Positions 8,142 through 15,573 of a stretch of 64,000 bases of DNA are shown here, piece by piece (positions within the stretch are counted from its first letter, which is position 1; every line of letters starts with the position of its first letter). Source of the DNA: Sphingomonas montanisoli (lineage in GTDB: Bacteria; Pseudomonadota; Alphaproteobacteria; Sphingomonadales; Sphingomonadaceae); contig NZ_VTOU01000001.1 of the NCBI RefSeq assembly GCF_008274695.1, positions 1,054,001 through 1,118,000 on the forward strand. Reading direction: 5' to 3'. A model generated the notes under the pieces. The model was not told the origin of the DNA. It did not search any database and worked only from the letters and a program-made list of their open reading frames with translations. The position numbers and the translations under genes were made by a program.

Positions 8142-8573
8142 ATGACCAAGCGGATGACGGCATTTGCCGCGGTGACGATGCTAAGCCTCGGCGCGCCGGT
8201 GCTCGCGCAGATGGGTGGCGGTGATCCGATGTCGATGCTGAAGGCGGCCGACACCAATGGCGACGGCGCGATCAGCAAGGCCGAATATCTCGCCTATCGC
8301 GGATCGCACTTCACCGAGATGGACGCCAACAAGGACGGCTTCCTGTCGAGCGCCGACGCCGCGAGCGACGAACGCGGCGGTCGCCGCATGGAGCGGATGA
8401 TCGCGCAGGCCGATTTCGACAAGGACGGCAAGGTCAGCCGCGCGGAGTTCGACAGGGCGCCCGCGCCGATGTTCGATCGGCTCGACGCCAACAGCGACGG
8501 TACTGTCGACAAGGCCGAACTTGCCAAGGCGCGCGCGGAATTCGAAGCCCGTCGCGAAGAGCGCGGCAACTGA
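8142..8573 (+). CDS. Secreted EF-hand calcium-binding protein
   Basis: A 143-residue exported protein. The N-terminus (TKRMTAFAAVTMLSLGAPVLAQ) is a signal peptide. Four EF-hand loops follow in two pairs: DTNGDGAISKAE, DANKDGFLSSAD, DFDKDGKVSRAE and DANSDGTVDKAE, each with the D-x-D/N-x-D-G pattern needed for calcium coordination. ATG 8142 has GGAGAA at 8131-8136; GTG 8139 is a less likely start. Such small calmodulin-like periplasmic proteins are common in sphingomonads and their role is unknown; calcium buffering or signalling at the envelope is a reasonable guess. Its stop codon overlaps the likely CTG start of the next gene. Confidence 0.88.
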   Translation: MTKRMTAFAAVTMLSLGAPVLAQMGGGDPMSMLKAADTNGDGAISKAEYLAYRGSHFTEMDANKDGFLSSADAASDERGGRRMERMIAQADFDKDGKVSRAEFDRAPAPMFDRLDANSDGTVDKAELAKARAEFEARREERGN

Positions 8574-9034
8574 GCAAGCATTCGATCCTTTTCGTCTGCC
8601 TCGGCAATATCTGCCGGTCGCCGCTTGCCGAAGCCGCGTTTCGTGCGCGCGCGCAGGCGGCGGGGATCGACGTGACCATCGACAGCGCGGGCACGGGCGA
8701 CTGGCATATCGGCCGACCGCCCGACGACCGCGCACAGGCCGTCGCGCAGACGAACGGGATCGATATTTCGGGCTATCGTGGACGCCAGATCGCGCCGGCG
8801 GATTTCCGTAACTTCAGCCACATCTTCGCCCTGGACGCGCAGAACCTTGCCGATCTTGCGCGCGTAGCTCCGGCCGATGGCACCGCCGAGGTGGCTCTGC
8901 TGCTCGATCTCGTGGGCGGAATGGAAGGAAAGTCCGTCGCCGACCCCTATTTCGGGGACGACGACGGCTTCGATACAACGTGGGATCAGGTCGATCGCGC
9001 AGCGCAGGCGCTGGTCGACCGGTTGAGCGCCTAG
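8570..9034 (+). CDS. Low-molecular-weight protein-tyrosine phosphatase
   Basis: A 154-residue cytoplasmic phosphatase. The P-loop CLGNICRS (CX5RS) is at residues 10-17 with the catalytic Cys10 and Arg16, and the general-acid motif DPYFGD is near residue 125, both in the usual places. The frame has no ATG, GTG or TTG before 8672, which would cut off the whole active site. Homology of the N-terminus (SKHSILFVCLGN) points to CTG 8570 as the start, overlapping the EF-hand stop as CTGA, with AAGAG a few bases upstream. Length from there matches the family. Targets may include tyrosine kinases of polysaccharide export or arsenate-type substrates; none is adjacent. Confidence 0.85.
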   Translation: MSKHSILFVCLGNICRSPLAEAAFRARAQAAGIDVTIDSAGTGDWHIGRPPDDRAQAVAQTNGIDISGYRGRQIAPADFRNFSHIFALDAQNLADLARVAPADGTAEVALLLDLVGGMEGKSVADPYFGDDDGFDTTWDQVDRAAQALVDRLSA

Positions 9035-9186
9035 TTTCGGCCGAGCAGCAGCAGCACGAGCAGGATTACAACGACCACGCCAAGGATCCCCGACGGGCCA
9101 TAACCCCAGCCGCTGCTATAACCCCATGTCGGCAGCGCGCCGACGAGGATCAGGATCAGGATCACGAGAAGCACGGTTCCGAGCAT
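9031..9186 (-). CDS. DUF3309 family small membrane protein
   Basis: A 51-residue protein, translated by hand from the minus strand. It has a hydrophobic N-terminal helix (LGTVLLVILILILVGALPTW), a conserved turn YSSGWGYGPSG, and a second hydrophobic helix ending LLLLGRN. This is the characteristic DUF3309 layout, a very short two-helix inner-membrane protein of unknown function often linked to stress in alphaproteobacteria. ATG 9186 is preceded by GGAGAG on the minus strand. Its TAG stop shares the palindrome CTAG (9031-9034) with the TAG stop of the convergent phosphatase gene. Confidence 0.85.
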   Translation of the reverse strand: MLGTVLLVILILILVGALPTWGYSSGWGYGPSGILGVVVVILLVLLLLGRN

Positions 9187-9284
9187 CGCAGACTCTCCAC
9201 ATTTTCTTGTCGGTACGAGAGAGAAACAGTCGGGAAACCGATCCTGTTCCGCAGCGGCGAGATCGGAGCGGCGCGATGCTACGG

Positions 9285-9359
9285 CTGCGTAACGCGTGAA
9301 ATTCGCTGTTTATGCAGCTAATCGCTTCCGATTGCCCGCGACTGCTGCTTATAACGCAG
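9285..9359 (+). promoter_or_regulatory. Putative promoter/operator of the RND efflux operon
   Basis: The 217-base gap before the RND adaptor holds repeated half-sites: CTGCGTAAC (9285), GTTTATGCAG (9308-9317) and an imperfect palindrome CTGCTTATAACGCAG (9345-9359). TATAAC at 9350-9355 could be a -10, with TTCCGA about 18 bases upstream as a weak -35. The CTGC/GCAG half-sites suggest a repressor site, but no regulator gene is adjacent to the operon. Confidence 0.35.
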
Positions 9360-9403
9360 CGCAGCAAAGCGAGGATTACGATGACGACGGTGCAACTCCG
9401 GCA

Positions 9404-10564
9404 ATGAAGGCGGGGTCGGAGTGGAAATATGCGGCACTGCTCGCCGCAACGATGCTGCTGTCGTCATGCGGGAAGAAGGACGAACAGAAGCGTCCTACGC
9501 CCGAAGCCGGCTATATCGTCGTCAAGACGGAGTCGGTCGCGCTGCCTGTCGAATTGCCCGGTCGCACGTCCGCTTTCGAAACCTCCGAAGTCCGCCCGCA
9601 AATCTCCGGATTGATCCAGGCCCGCCTGTTCACCGAAGGCAGCATCGTCCGCGCGGGCGAAACGCTGTACCAGATCGACCCTCGCCTCTATCGCGCCGCG
9701 CTCAATCAGGCGAACGCCAACCTCGCCAACGCCCAGGCCAATCGCGAAGCGACTGCCACCCGCGCCAAGCGTCTCGAACCGCTCGCCAAGATCGAGGCGG
9801 TGTCGCAACAGGACTATACCGACGCCAGCGCCGCCGCGCGCCAGGCGGCCGCCACGGTCGAACAGAATCGGGCCGGCCTTGAAACTGCGCGCATCAACCT
9901 GGGATTCACCCGCGTTCCTGCGCCGATCACCGGGCGGGTCGGACGTTCGCTGTTCACCACAGGCGCGCTCGTCACGGCGAACCAGGCCGAGCCGCTGACC
10001 ACGATCCAGCGGCTCGACCCGATCTTCGTCGATATCCAGCAGTCGGCGAGCGAATATCTGTCGCTGCGCCGCGCATTGACGAGCGGCGGCACGGCCACCC
10101 CTTCCTCGGCCGCGGTGAAGCTGAAGCTTGAGGATGGCAGCGAATATCCGGCAAGCGGGCGGCTTGAGTTCACCGAAGCGATGGTCGATCCGGCCACGGG
10201 CACGGTCACGCTGCGCGCGCGCTTCGCCAACCCCTCGGGCCTGCTGCTGCCGGGCATGTATGTCCGTGCGACCTTGAGCCAGGCGACTGCCACCAATGCG
10301 ATCCTCGTACCGCAGCGCGGCCTCGCCCGCGATGCCAAGGGCGACGCCACCGTGATGCTGGTCGGCCCCGACAACAAGGCGGTTCAGAAGACCGTCACCG
10401 CCGGTCGCACCATCGGCGACAAATGGCTTGTCACCCAGGGGCTCAAGCCCGGCGACAAGCTGATCGTCGAGGGGCTAGGCAAGATCCGGCCCAAGCAGGA
10501 CATCAAGCCGGTTCCCGCAGGCTCGCCGCCCGCTGGCGGCAAGAAGCAGGGTGATCGCAGCTAA
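9404..10564 (+). CDS. RND efflux periplasmic adaptor subunit (AcrA/MexA family)
   Basis: A 386-residue membrane-fusion protein. ATG 9404 gives a lipoprotein signal, YAALLAATMLLSSC, with a lipobox Cys near residue 20; the frame is open further upstream but without a signal. Then come a barrel/lipoyl half (ELPGRTSAFETSEVRPQISG), a helical hairpin (NQANANLANAQANREATATR), the second lipoyl half (FTRVPAPITGRVGRSLFTTG), and a beta-barrel with LLPGMYVRATL. It links the pump at 10568 to the outer-membrane channel at 13711. A 3-base gap before the pump gene shows a single operon. Expected substrates are drugs, solvents or aromatic compounds; the specificity is unknown. Confidence 0.93.
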   Translation: MKAGSEWKYAALLAATMLLSSCGKKDEQKRPTPEAGYIVVKTESVALPVELPGRTSAFETSEVRPQISGLIQARLFTEGSIVRAGETLYQIDPRLYRAALNQANANLANAQANREATATRAKRLEPLAKIEAVSQQDYTDASAAARQAAATVEQNRAGLETARINLGFTRVPAPITGRVGRSLFTTGALVTANQAEPLTTIQRLDPIFVDIQQSASEYLSLRRALTSGGTATPSSAAVKLKLEDGSEYPASGRLEFTEAMVDPATGTVTLRARFANPSGLLLPGMYVRATLSQATATNAILVPQRGLARDAKGDATVMLVGPDNKAVQKTVTAGRTIGDKWLVTQGLKPGDKLIVEGLGKIRPKQDIKPVPAGSPPAGGKKQGDRS

Positions 10565-10567
10565 CCC

Positions 10568-13500
10568 ATGCTGTCGCGCGTTTTCATCGATCGACCCATC
10601 TTCGCCTGGGTGCTCGCGATCATCGTGATGCTGCTTGGCGTCGGCGGCATTCTGACGCTGCCGGTCGAGCAATATCCCGACATCGCACCACCCACGGTCA
10701 ACATCCGCGCCAGCTATCCGGGCGCGTCGGCGGAAATTATCGAATCGAGCGTCACTCAGATTATCGAACAGCAACTGACCGGGATTGACGGGCTGATCTA
10801 TTTTCAGTCGACATCGAGTTCGTCGGGTTCGGTGAACGTCACCGTCACCTTCCAGAAAGGCACCGACCCCGACATTGCTCAGGTGCAGGTTCAGAACAAG
10901 GTGCAGCAGGCGCTGTCCCGCCTGCCTCAGCAGGTGCAGCAGCAGGGCCTGACCGTAACCAAGTCCAATTCGGACTTCCTGATGGTCGTCAGCATCTACG
11001 ACACGACCGACCGGATCACGAGCCGCGATGTCAGTGACTATCTGGTGTCGAACCTGCAGGATCCGATCGGCCGTCTTCCCGGTGTTGGCGACGTCAACGT
11101 GTTCGGCGCGCAATATGCGATGCGCATCTGGCTCGACCCCAACCGGCTGGCGGCGGTGCAACTGACCCCTGCCGACGTGATTTCGGCGGTACAGGCCCAG
11201 AATACGCAGGTCGCGGCCGGCCAGATCGGTGGCCTGCCGTCGACCGAAGGCCAGATGCTCAACGCGATCGTCACCGCGAAATCGCGACTGACCAGTGTCG
11301 ATCAGTTCAAGCGCATCGTCGTCAAAACGCAGGGCAACGGGTCGCGCGTGCTGCTGCAGGACGTTGCCCGGGTCGAACTGGGCAGCGAAAGCTATACCAA
11401 CGTCAGCCGGCTGGACGGGCATCCCGGCGCGGGCATCGCGATCCAGCTCGCCCCCGGTTCGGATGCGCTCAAGACCGCCGAACTGGTGCGCAACTTCATG
11501 GACGATCGCGCATCGTCGCTGCCCGACGGCTTCGCCTACAAATTCCCCAACGACAGCACCCGCTTCATCAAGCTGTCGGTCGAGGACGTAATCATCACGC
11601 TGATCGAAGCGATCGTCCTGGTGGTCATCGTGATGTTCCTGTTCCTGCAGAGCTGGCGCGCGACCCTGATCCCCGCAATCGCGGTGCCGGTGGTGCTGCT
11701 GGGCACGTTCGGCGTGCTGGCGGCGGCGGGATTCTCGATCAACACGCTGACGCTGTTCGGCATGGTCCTGGCGATCGGCCTGCTCGTCGACGACGCGATC
11801 GTAGTGGTCGAAAATGTCGAGCGCGTGATGGAGGAGGAACCCGATCTCACCCCGCGCGAGGCGACCATCAAATCGATGGGTGAGATCAACATTGCGCTGA
11901 TCGCGATTGCGCTGGTCCTGTCGGCGGTCTTCCTGCCGATGGCCTTTTTCGGCGGATCGACGGGCGTCATCTACAAGCAGTTCTCGATCACGATCGTCTC
12001 GTCGATGGTGCTGTCGGTGTTCGTGGCGCTGATCCTGTCGCCTGCGCTCGCCGCCACCCTGCTCAAGCGCCGCGACAAGGATGCGATCGCGCATGAGGCG
12101 GGTTGGGTCACCAAGGCCCATGAATATGGCGACCGCTTCAACGACTGGTTCAAGCGGACGACCGACCGTTATGTCGAGGGCGTCCAGAAGCTGTTCAACC
12201 ATGTGACGGCGGCATTGCTGGTATTCGGGGCGCTCGTCGCATTGCTGATCGTCGTCTTCCTGAATCTGCCGACCAGCTTCCTGCCGGTCGAGGATCAGGG
12301 TATCGGTCAGCTTCAATATACGCTGCCGCCCGGCGCTACGCAGAGCCGCACGCTGGAGGCGGCGACGGCAGTCGAGCGCTACTTCCTGACCAAGGAAAGG
12401 AAGAACGTCGATACCATCTATATGGTGATCGGTTCGTCCAACCAGGGACAGGGTCAGAATACGGGCCGCGGCTTCATCTCGCTGGCCGACTGGGATGATC
12501 GCAAGGGCAAGGAAAACACGGTCGAAGCGATCACCAAGCGCGCGACCGCCGCCGTCGGACGCCAACTGCGCGACGTGCAGTTCAATGCACTGAGCCCGCC
12601 CGCGGTGCGTGGCCTCGGCCAGTCGAGCGGCTTCACCCTCGAACTGCTCAATTCGGGCGGTCTCAGCCGTGAAGACTTCAAGGCCCGCCGCGACGAACTG
12701 ATCCAGGCCGCGAACAATGATCCGGCGCTGGCGCAGATCCGTCAGAACAATCTTGAGGACACCGCCACGATCGCGATCGATATCGATCAGGAAAAGGTCG
12801 GGGCGCTGGGCGTTTCGCAGGCGAGCGTCGACAATACCCTGTCGACGGCGTGGGGCGGCCAATATGTGAACGACTTCGTCGATCGCGGTCGTGTGAAGCG
12901 CGTCTATGTGCAGGGTGATGCGCCGTTCCGCTCGCGCCCCGAGGATATGAACGACTGGTTCGTGCGATCGACCACAGGGCAAATGGTGCCCTTCTCCGCC
13001 TTTGCGGATTTCCACTGGGCCCGAGCGCCCAACACGCTGGCGCGCTTCAACGGCGTCTCCAGCTACGAGGTCCAGGGACAGGCGGCCGAGGGCAAGAGCT
13101 CGGGCGACGCGATGAACCGCATCGCCGAGCTTGCGGCCGAAATCCCCGGCACCTCGATCGCCTGGGCGGGCCTTTCCTATCAGGAGCGGCTGTCGGGTGG
13201 CCAGGCGCCCTATCTTTACGCGCTGTCGCTGCTGGTCGTGTTCCTGTGCCTCGCGGCGCTTTACGAAAGCTGGTCGATCCCGATCGCGGTGATGCTGGTC
13301 ATCCCGCTGGGCCTGGTCGGCGCGACGCTGGCGGTGCTGGCGCGCGGGTTGGAGAACGACATCTATTTCCAGGTCGGCCTGCTGACCACGATGGGCCTGT
13401 CCGCTAAGAATGCGATCCTGATCGTCGAGTTCGCCGAGCAGGCCGAGAAGCAGGGCAAGGCACCGCTCGAGGCCGCGCTGGAGGCCGCGCGCATCCGCCT

Positions 13501-13714
13501 GCGGCCGATCCTGATGACCAGCCTCGCCTTCATCTTCGGCGTGCTGCCGCTGGCGATCGCGAGCGGCGCGGGCGCCAAGAGTCGCGTCGCGATCGGCACC
13601 GCCGTGATCGGCGGCATGACGACTGCGACCTTCCTCGCGATTTTCTTCGTGCCCCTGTTCTTCGTCCTCATCCGCAAGCTGTTCCGCGGCCACGCGCAGG
13701 AGGCGAAGGCGTGA
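10568..13714 (+). CDS. RND efflux transporter permease (HAE1/AcrB family)
   Basis: A 1048-residue inner-membrane proton/drug antiporter, full family length. The N-terminus MLSRVFIDRPIFAWVLAIIV is typical of HAE1 pumps. The proton-relay acidic pair is in GLLVDDAIVVVENVERVM (Asp pair near residues 407-408), and the TM10 lysine is in GLSAKNAILIVEFAEQ (near 947). The two large periplasmic porter loops are both present. It forms a tripartite pump with the adaptor (9404-10564) and the outer-membrane factor, whose start overlaps this stop (13711-13714, GTGA). A long open frame on the opposite strand (10475-13693) is a shadow of the GC-rich coding. Confidence 0.96.
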   Translation: MLSRVFIDRPIFAWVLAIIVMLLGVGGILTLPVEQYPDIAPPTVNIRASYPGASAEIIESSVTQIIEQQLTGIDGLIYFQSTSSSSGSVNVTVTFQKGTDPDIAQVQVQNKVQQALSRLPQQVQQQGLTVTKSNSDFLMVVSIYDTTDRITSRDVSDYLVSNLQDPIGRLPGVGDVNVFGAQYAMRIWLDPNRLAAVQLTPADVISAVQAQNTQVAAGQIGGLPSTEGQMLNAIVTAKSRLTSVDQFKRIVVKTQGNGSRVLLQDVARVELGSESYTNVSRLDGHPGAGIAIQLAPGSDALKTAELVRNFMDDRASSLPDGFAYKFPNDSTRFIKLSVEDVIITLIEAIVLVVIVMFLFLQSWRATLIPAIAVPVVLLGTFGVLAAAGFSINTLTLFGMVLAIGLLVDDAIVVVENVERVMEEEPDLTPREATIKSMGEINIALIAIALVLSAVFLPMAFFGGSTGVIYKQFSITIVSSMVLSVFVALILSPALAATLLKRRDKDAIAHEAGWVTKAHEYGDRFNDWFKRTTDRYVEGVQKLFNHVTAALLVFGALVALLIVVFLNLPTSFLPVEDQGIGQLQYTLPPGATQSRTLEAATAVERYFLTKERKNVDTIYMVIGSSNQGQGQNTGRGFISLADWDDRKGKENTVEAITKRATAAVGRQLRDVQFNALSPPAVRGLGQSSGFTLELLNSGGLSREDFKARRDELIQAANNDPALAQIRQNNLEDTATIAIDIDQEKVGALGVSQASVDNTLSTAWGGQYVNDFVDRGRVKRVYVQGDAPFRSRPEDMNDWFVRSTTGQMVPFSAFADFHWARAPNTLARFNGVSSYEVQGQAAEGKSSGDAMNRIAELAAEIPGTSIAWAGLSYQERLSGGQAPYLYALSLLVVFLCLAALYESWSIPIAVMLVIPLGLVGATLAVLARGLENDIYFQVGLLTTMGLSAKNAILIVEFAEQAEKQGKAPLEAALEAARIRLRPILMTSLAFIFGVLPLAIASGAGAKSRVAIGTAVIGGMTTATFLAIFFVPLFFVLIRKLFRGHAQEAKA

Positions 13715-15150
13715 AGCGCCTATTCGCCCTGACCGCGGCGGCTCTGCTCGCAGGCTGTTCGATGGGCCCGAATCCCAAACGGCCCGAACCGATCATCCCG
13801 CGCAGTTGGCCGCAGGGCGACGCTTATCTGCGCCAGAGCGAGGCCACGCTGCCGAGCGTCGGTTATCGCGACATCCTGCGCGATCCCAAGCTGCAGGCGA
13901 TCATCGAGCGCGCGCTGGTGGGCAATCAGGATCTTCGCGTGGCGATCGGCAATGTCGCGGTCGCGCGCGCCGAATATGGCGTCGCCTGGTCCGATATCTT
14001 CCCGCAGCTCAACGCCGCGGGCAACATAACCAAACGGCGCAACCCGGATAACAGCAGCGGCGCCAATATTGGCCAGGGCGGTGGCGGCGGCGTGCGCACC
14101 ACCTATCAGGCGCAGGCGAGCGTGACATCTTGGGAGGTCGACCTGTTCGGCCGCCTCCAGAGCCTGTCCAACGCTGCGTTCGACCAATATCTGGGCACCG
14201 AAGCGGCGGCCCGCGCGGTGCGGCTGACGCTCGTGTCCGAAGTCGCCAATGCCTATCTTCAGCTCGCCGCCGACCGCAGCCTGCTGGCGATCGCGAAAGA
14301 CACCGAGGCGAGCGCGAGCCGCAGCGTCGAGCTGACCAGCGCGCGGCTCAAGGGCGGGATCGCACCACGCACCGATCTGCGCCAGGCCGAAACCATCCTT
14401 GCGCAAGCCCGGTCGGACCAGGCACGCCAGATCACCGCCGTCGCGCAGGACAGGAACGCGCTCGAACTGCTCGTCGGCGGTCCCGTCGCCGATGCCGAGC
14501 TGCCGGGCGGGCTCGACGATGTCGACGGGCTGCTCGCCGAACTGCCCGCGGGACTGGATTCGGGCATATTGCTGCGCCGGCCCGATGTGGTGCAGGCCGA
14601 ATATCAGCTCTACGCCGCCAATGCCCGGATCGGCGCGGCGCGCGCGGCCTTCTTCCCGCGCATCGCACTGACCGCGCTCACCGGCTTCACCAGCACCGCG
14701 CTGTCGTCGCTGTTTCAGGGCGACGCCTTTACCTGGTCGGTCGTACCTTCGGCGACGCTCCCGATCTTCGACTGGGGCGGCAACCTGAACAGCCTGCGTT
14801 CGGCCAAGGCGCAGCGCGACGTTGCTGTCGCCACCTATCAGCGCGCGATTCAGACCGCGTTCCGCGAAGTTTCGGACGCGCTCGCCCGCCGTGGCACGAT
14901 CGATGGACAGCTCACCTCGGACCGCCAGCTCGAATCTGCCGCGCGCGACAATGCGTTTCTTTCCGATGCAAGCTATCGCGGTGGGATCGGGACGTACCTC
15001 ACCGCGCTCGACGCGCAGCGCACGGCCTATGGTGCGCGCCGCACTCTGATCGCGACGCGGCTGGAAAAGGCGCGCAACCTCGTGACCCTCTATCAGACAC
15101 TTGGCGGCGACCAGAGCGTCGATCGGCCCGCGACGGAACGCGCGCGATAG
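13711..15150 (+). CDS. RND outer-membrane factor lipoprotein (NodT/OprM family)
   Basis: A 479-residue outer-membrane channel. The signal KRLFALTAAALLAGC with Cys16 as lipobox makes it a lipoprotein. Two internal repeats typical of TolC-like factors are visible: a first helical section around AIGNVAVARAEYGVAWSDIF and a second around YAANARIGAARAAFFPRI, with the family phrase SWEVDLFGR near residue 148. GTG 13711 overlaps the pump stop (GTGA), implying translational coupling. It completes the tripartite efflux complex. After its stop a 38-base gap leads to an unrelated lipocalin-like gene. Confidence 0.94.
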   Translation: MKRLFALTAAALLAGCSMGPNPKRPEPIIPRSWPQGDAYLRQSEATLPSVGYRDILRDPKLQAIIERALVGNQDLRVAIGNVAVARAEYGVAWSDIFPQLNAAGNITKRRNPDNSSGANIGQGGGGGVRTTYQAQASVTSWEVDLFGRLQSLSNAAFDQYLGTEAAARAVRLTLVSEVANAYLQLAADRSLLAIAKDTEASASRSVELTSARLKGGIAPRTDLRQAETILAQARSDQARQITAVAQDRNALELLVGGPVADAELPGGLDDVDGLLAELPAGLDSGILLRRPDVVQAEYQLYAANARIGAARAAFFPRIALTALTGFTSTALSSLFQGDAFTWSVVPSATLPIFDWGGNLNSLRSAKAQRDVAVATYQRAIQTAFREVSDALARRGTIDGQLTSDRQLESAARDNAFLSDASYRGGIGTYLTALDAQRTAYGARRTLIATRLEKARNLVTLYQTLGGDQSVDRPATERAR

Positions 15151-15188
15151 GCTAGCGTGCCCCGAAAGACACAAGGGGATGGCCTGCC

Positions 15189-15569
15189 ATGACCGATATC
15201 GAGCGCCTGACCGGCACATGGAAGCTGACCGCCTGCGCGATCCGCTTTCCCGACGGGACGATCTATCGCCCCTATGGCACCGCGCCGATCGGCGTGATCC
15301 TCTACACGCCCGAACGCTGGATGTCGTGCCACATGGCATTCGGTGGCGAGGGCACGATCGGATCGTCTTATAGCAGCTATCACGGCCCCTTCACGATCGA
15401 CGAAGCCGCGAAGGTGGTGACGCACCACGTCATCGGCGCGTTCGATCCGGCGATGGCCAACACCGATCAGCCGCGCGCCTACACATTCGACGGCAACACC
15501 CTGGTTCTGTCCGCCGGTATCGAGGAGCGGATCGTCGAGGTGACATGGACGCGCCACCCCGACGTCTAA
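15189..15569 (+). CDS. Lipocalin-like domain protein
   Basis: A 126-residue single-domain protein whose sequence (ERLTGTWKLTAC near the N-terminus, FTIDEAAKVVTHHV in the middle, TFDGNTLVLSAG near the end) matches the bacterial lipocalin-like 5 pattern of a small beta-barrel. There is no signal peptide, so it is probably cytoplasmic. ATG 15189 is preceded by AAGGGGA. Proteins of this kind in catabolic bacteria are thought to bind or isomerise small hydrophobic ligands, but no activity can be read here. It follows the RND operon and is convergent with the quinohemoprotein gene. Confidence 0.75.
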   Translation: MTDIERLTGTWKLTACAIRFPDGTIYRPYGTAPIGVILYTPERWMSCHMAFGGEGTIGSSYSSYHGPFTIDEAAKVVTHHVIGAFDPAMANTDQPRAYTFDGNTLVLSAGIEERIVEVTWTRHPDV

Positions 15570-15573
15570 CGGC

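Noticed and set aside
9296-9404. N-terminal extension of the RND adaptor
   Set aside because: It would hide the lipoprotein signal that begins at ATG 9404.
10475-13693. A 1072-residue open frame on the minus strand opposite the RND pump
   Set aside because: Arg/Gln/Asp/His-rich, no recognisable domains, exactly antisense to a clear AcrB-type gene; a GC-rich shadow.
13720-15339. A 539-residue minus-strand frame opposite the outer-membrane factor
   Set aside because: Low-complexity Arg/Gly/Ala composition and no motifs; the plus-strand NodT-type protein is unambiguous.
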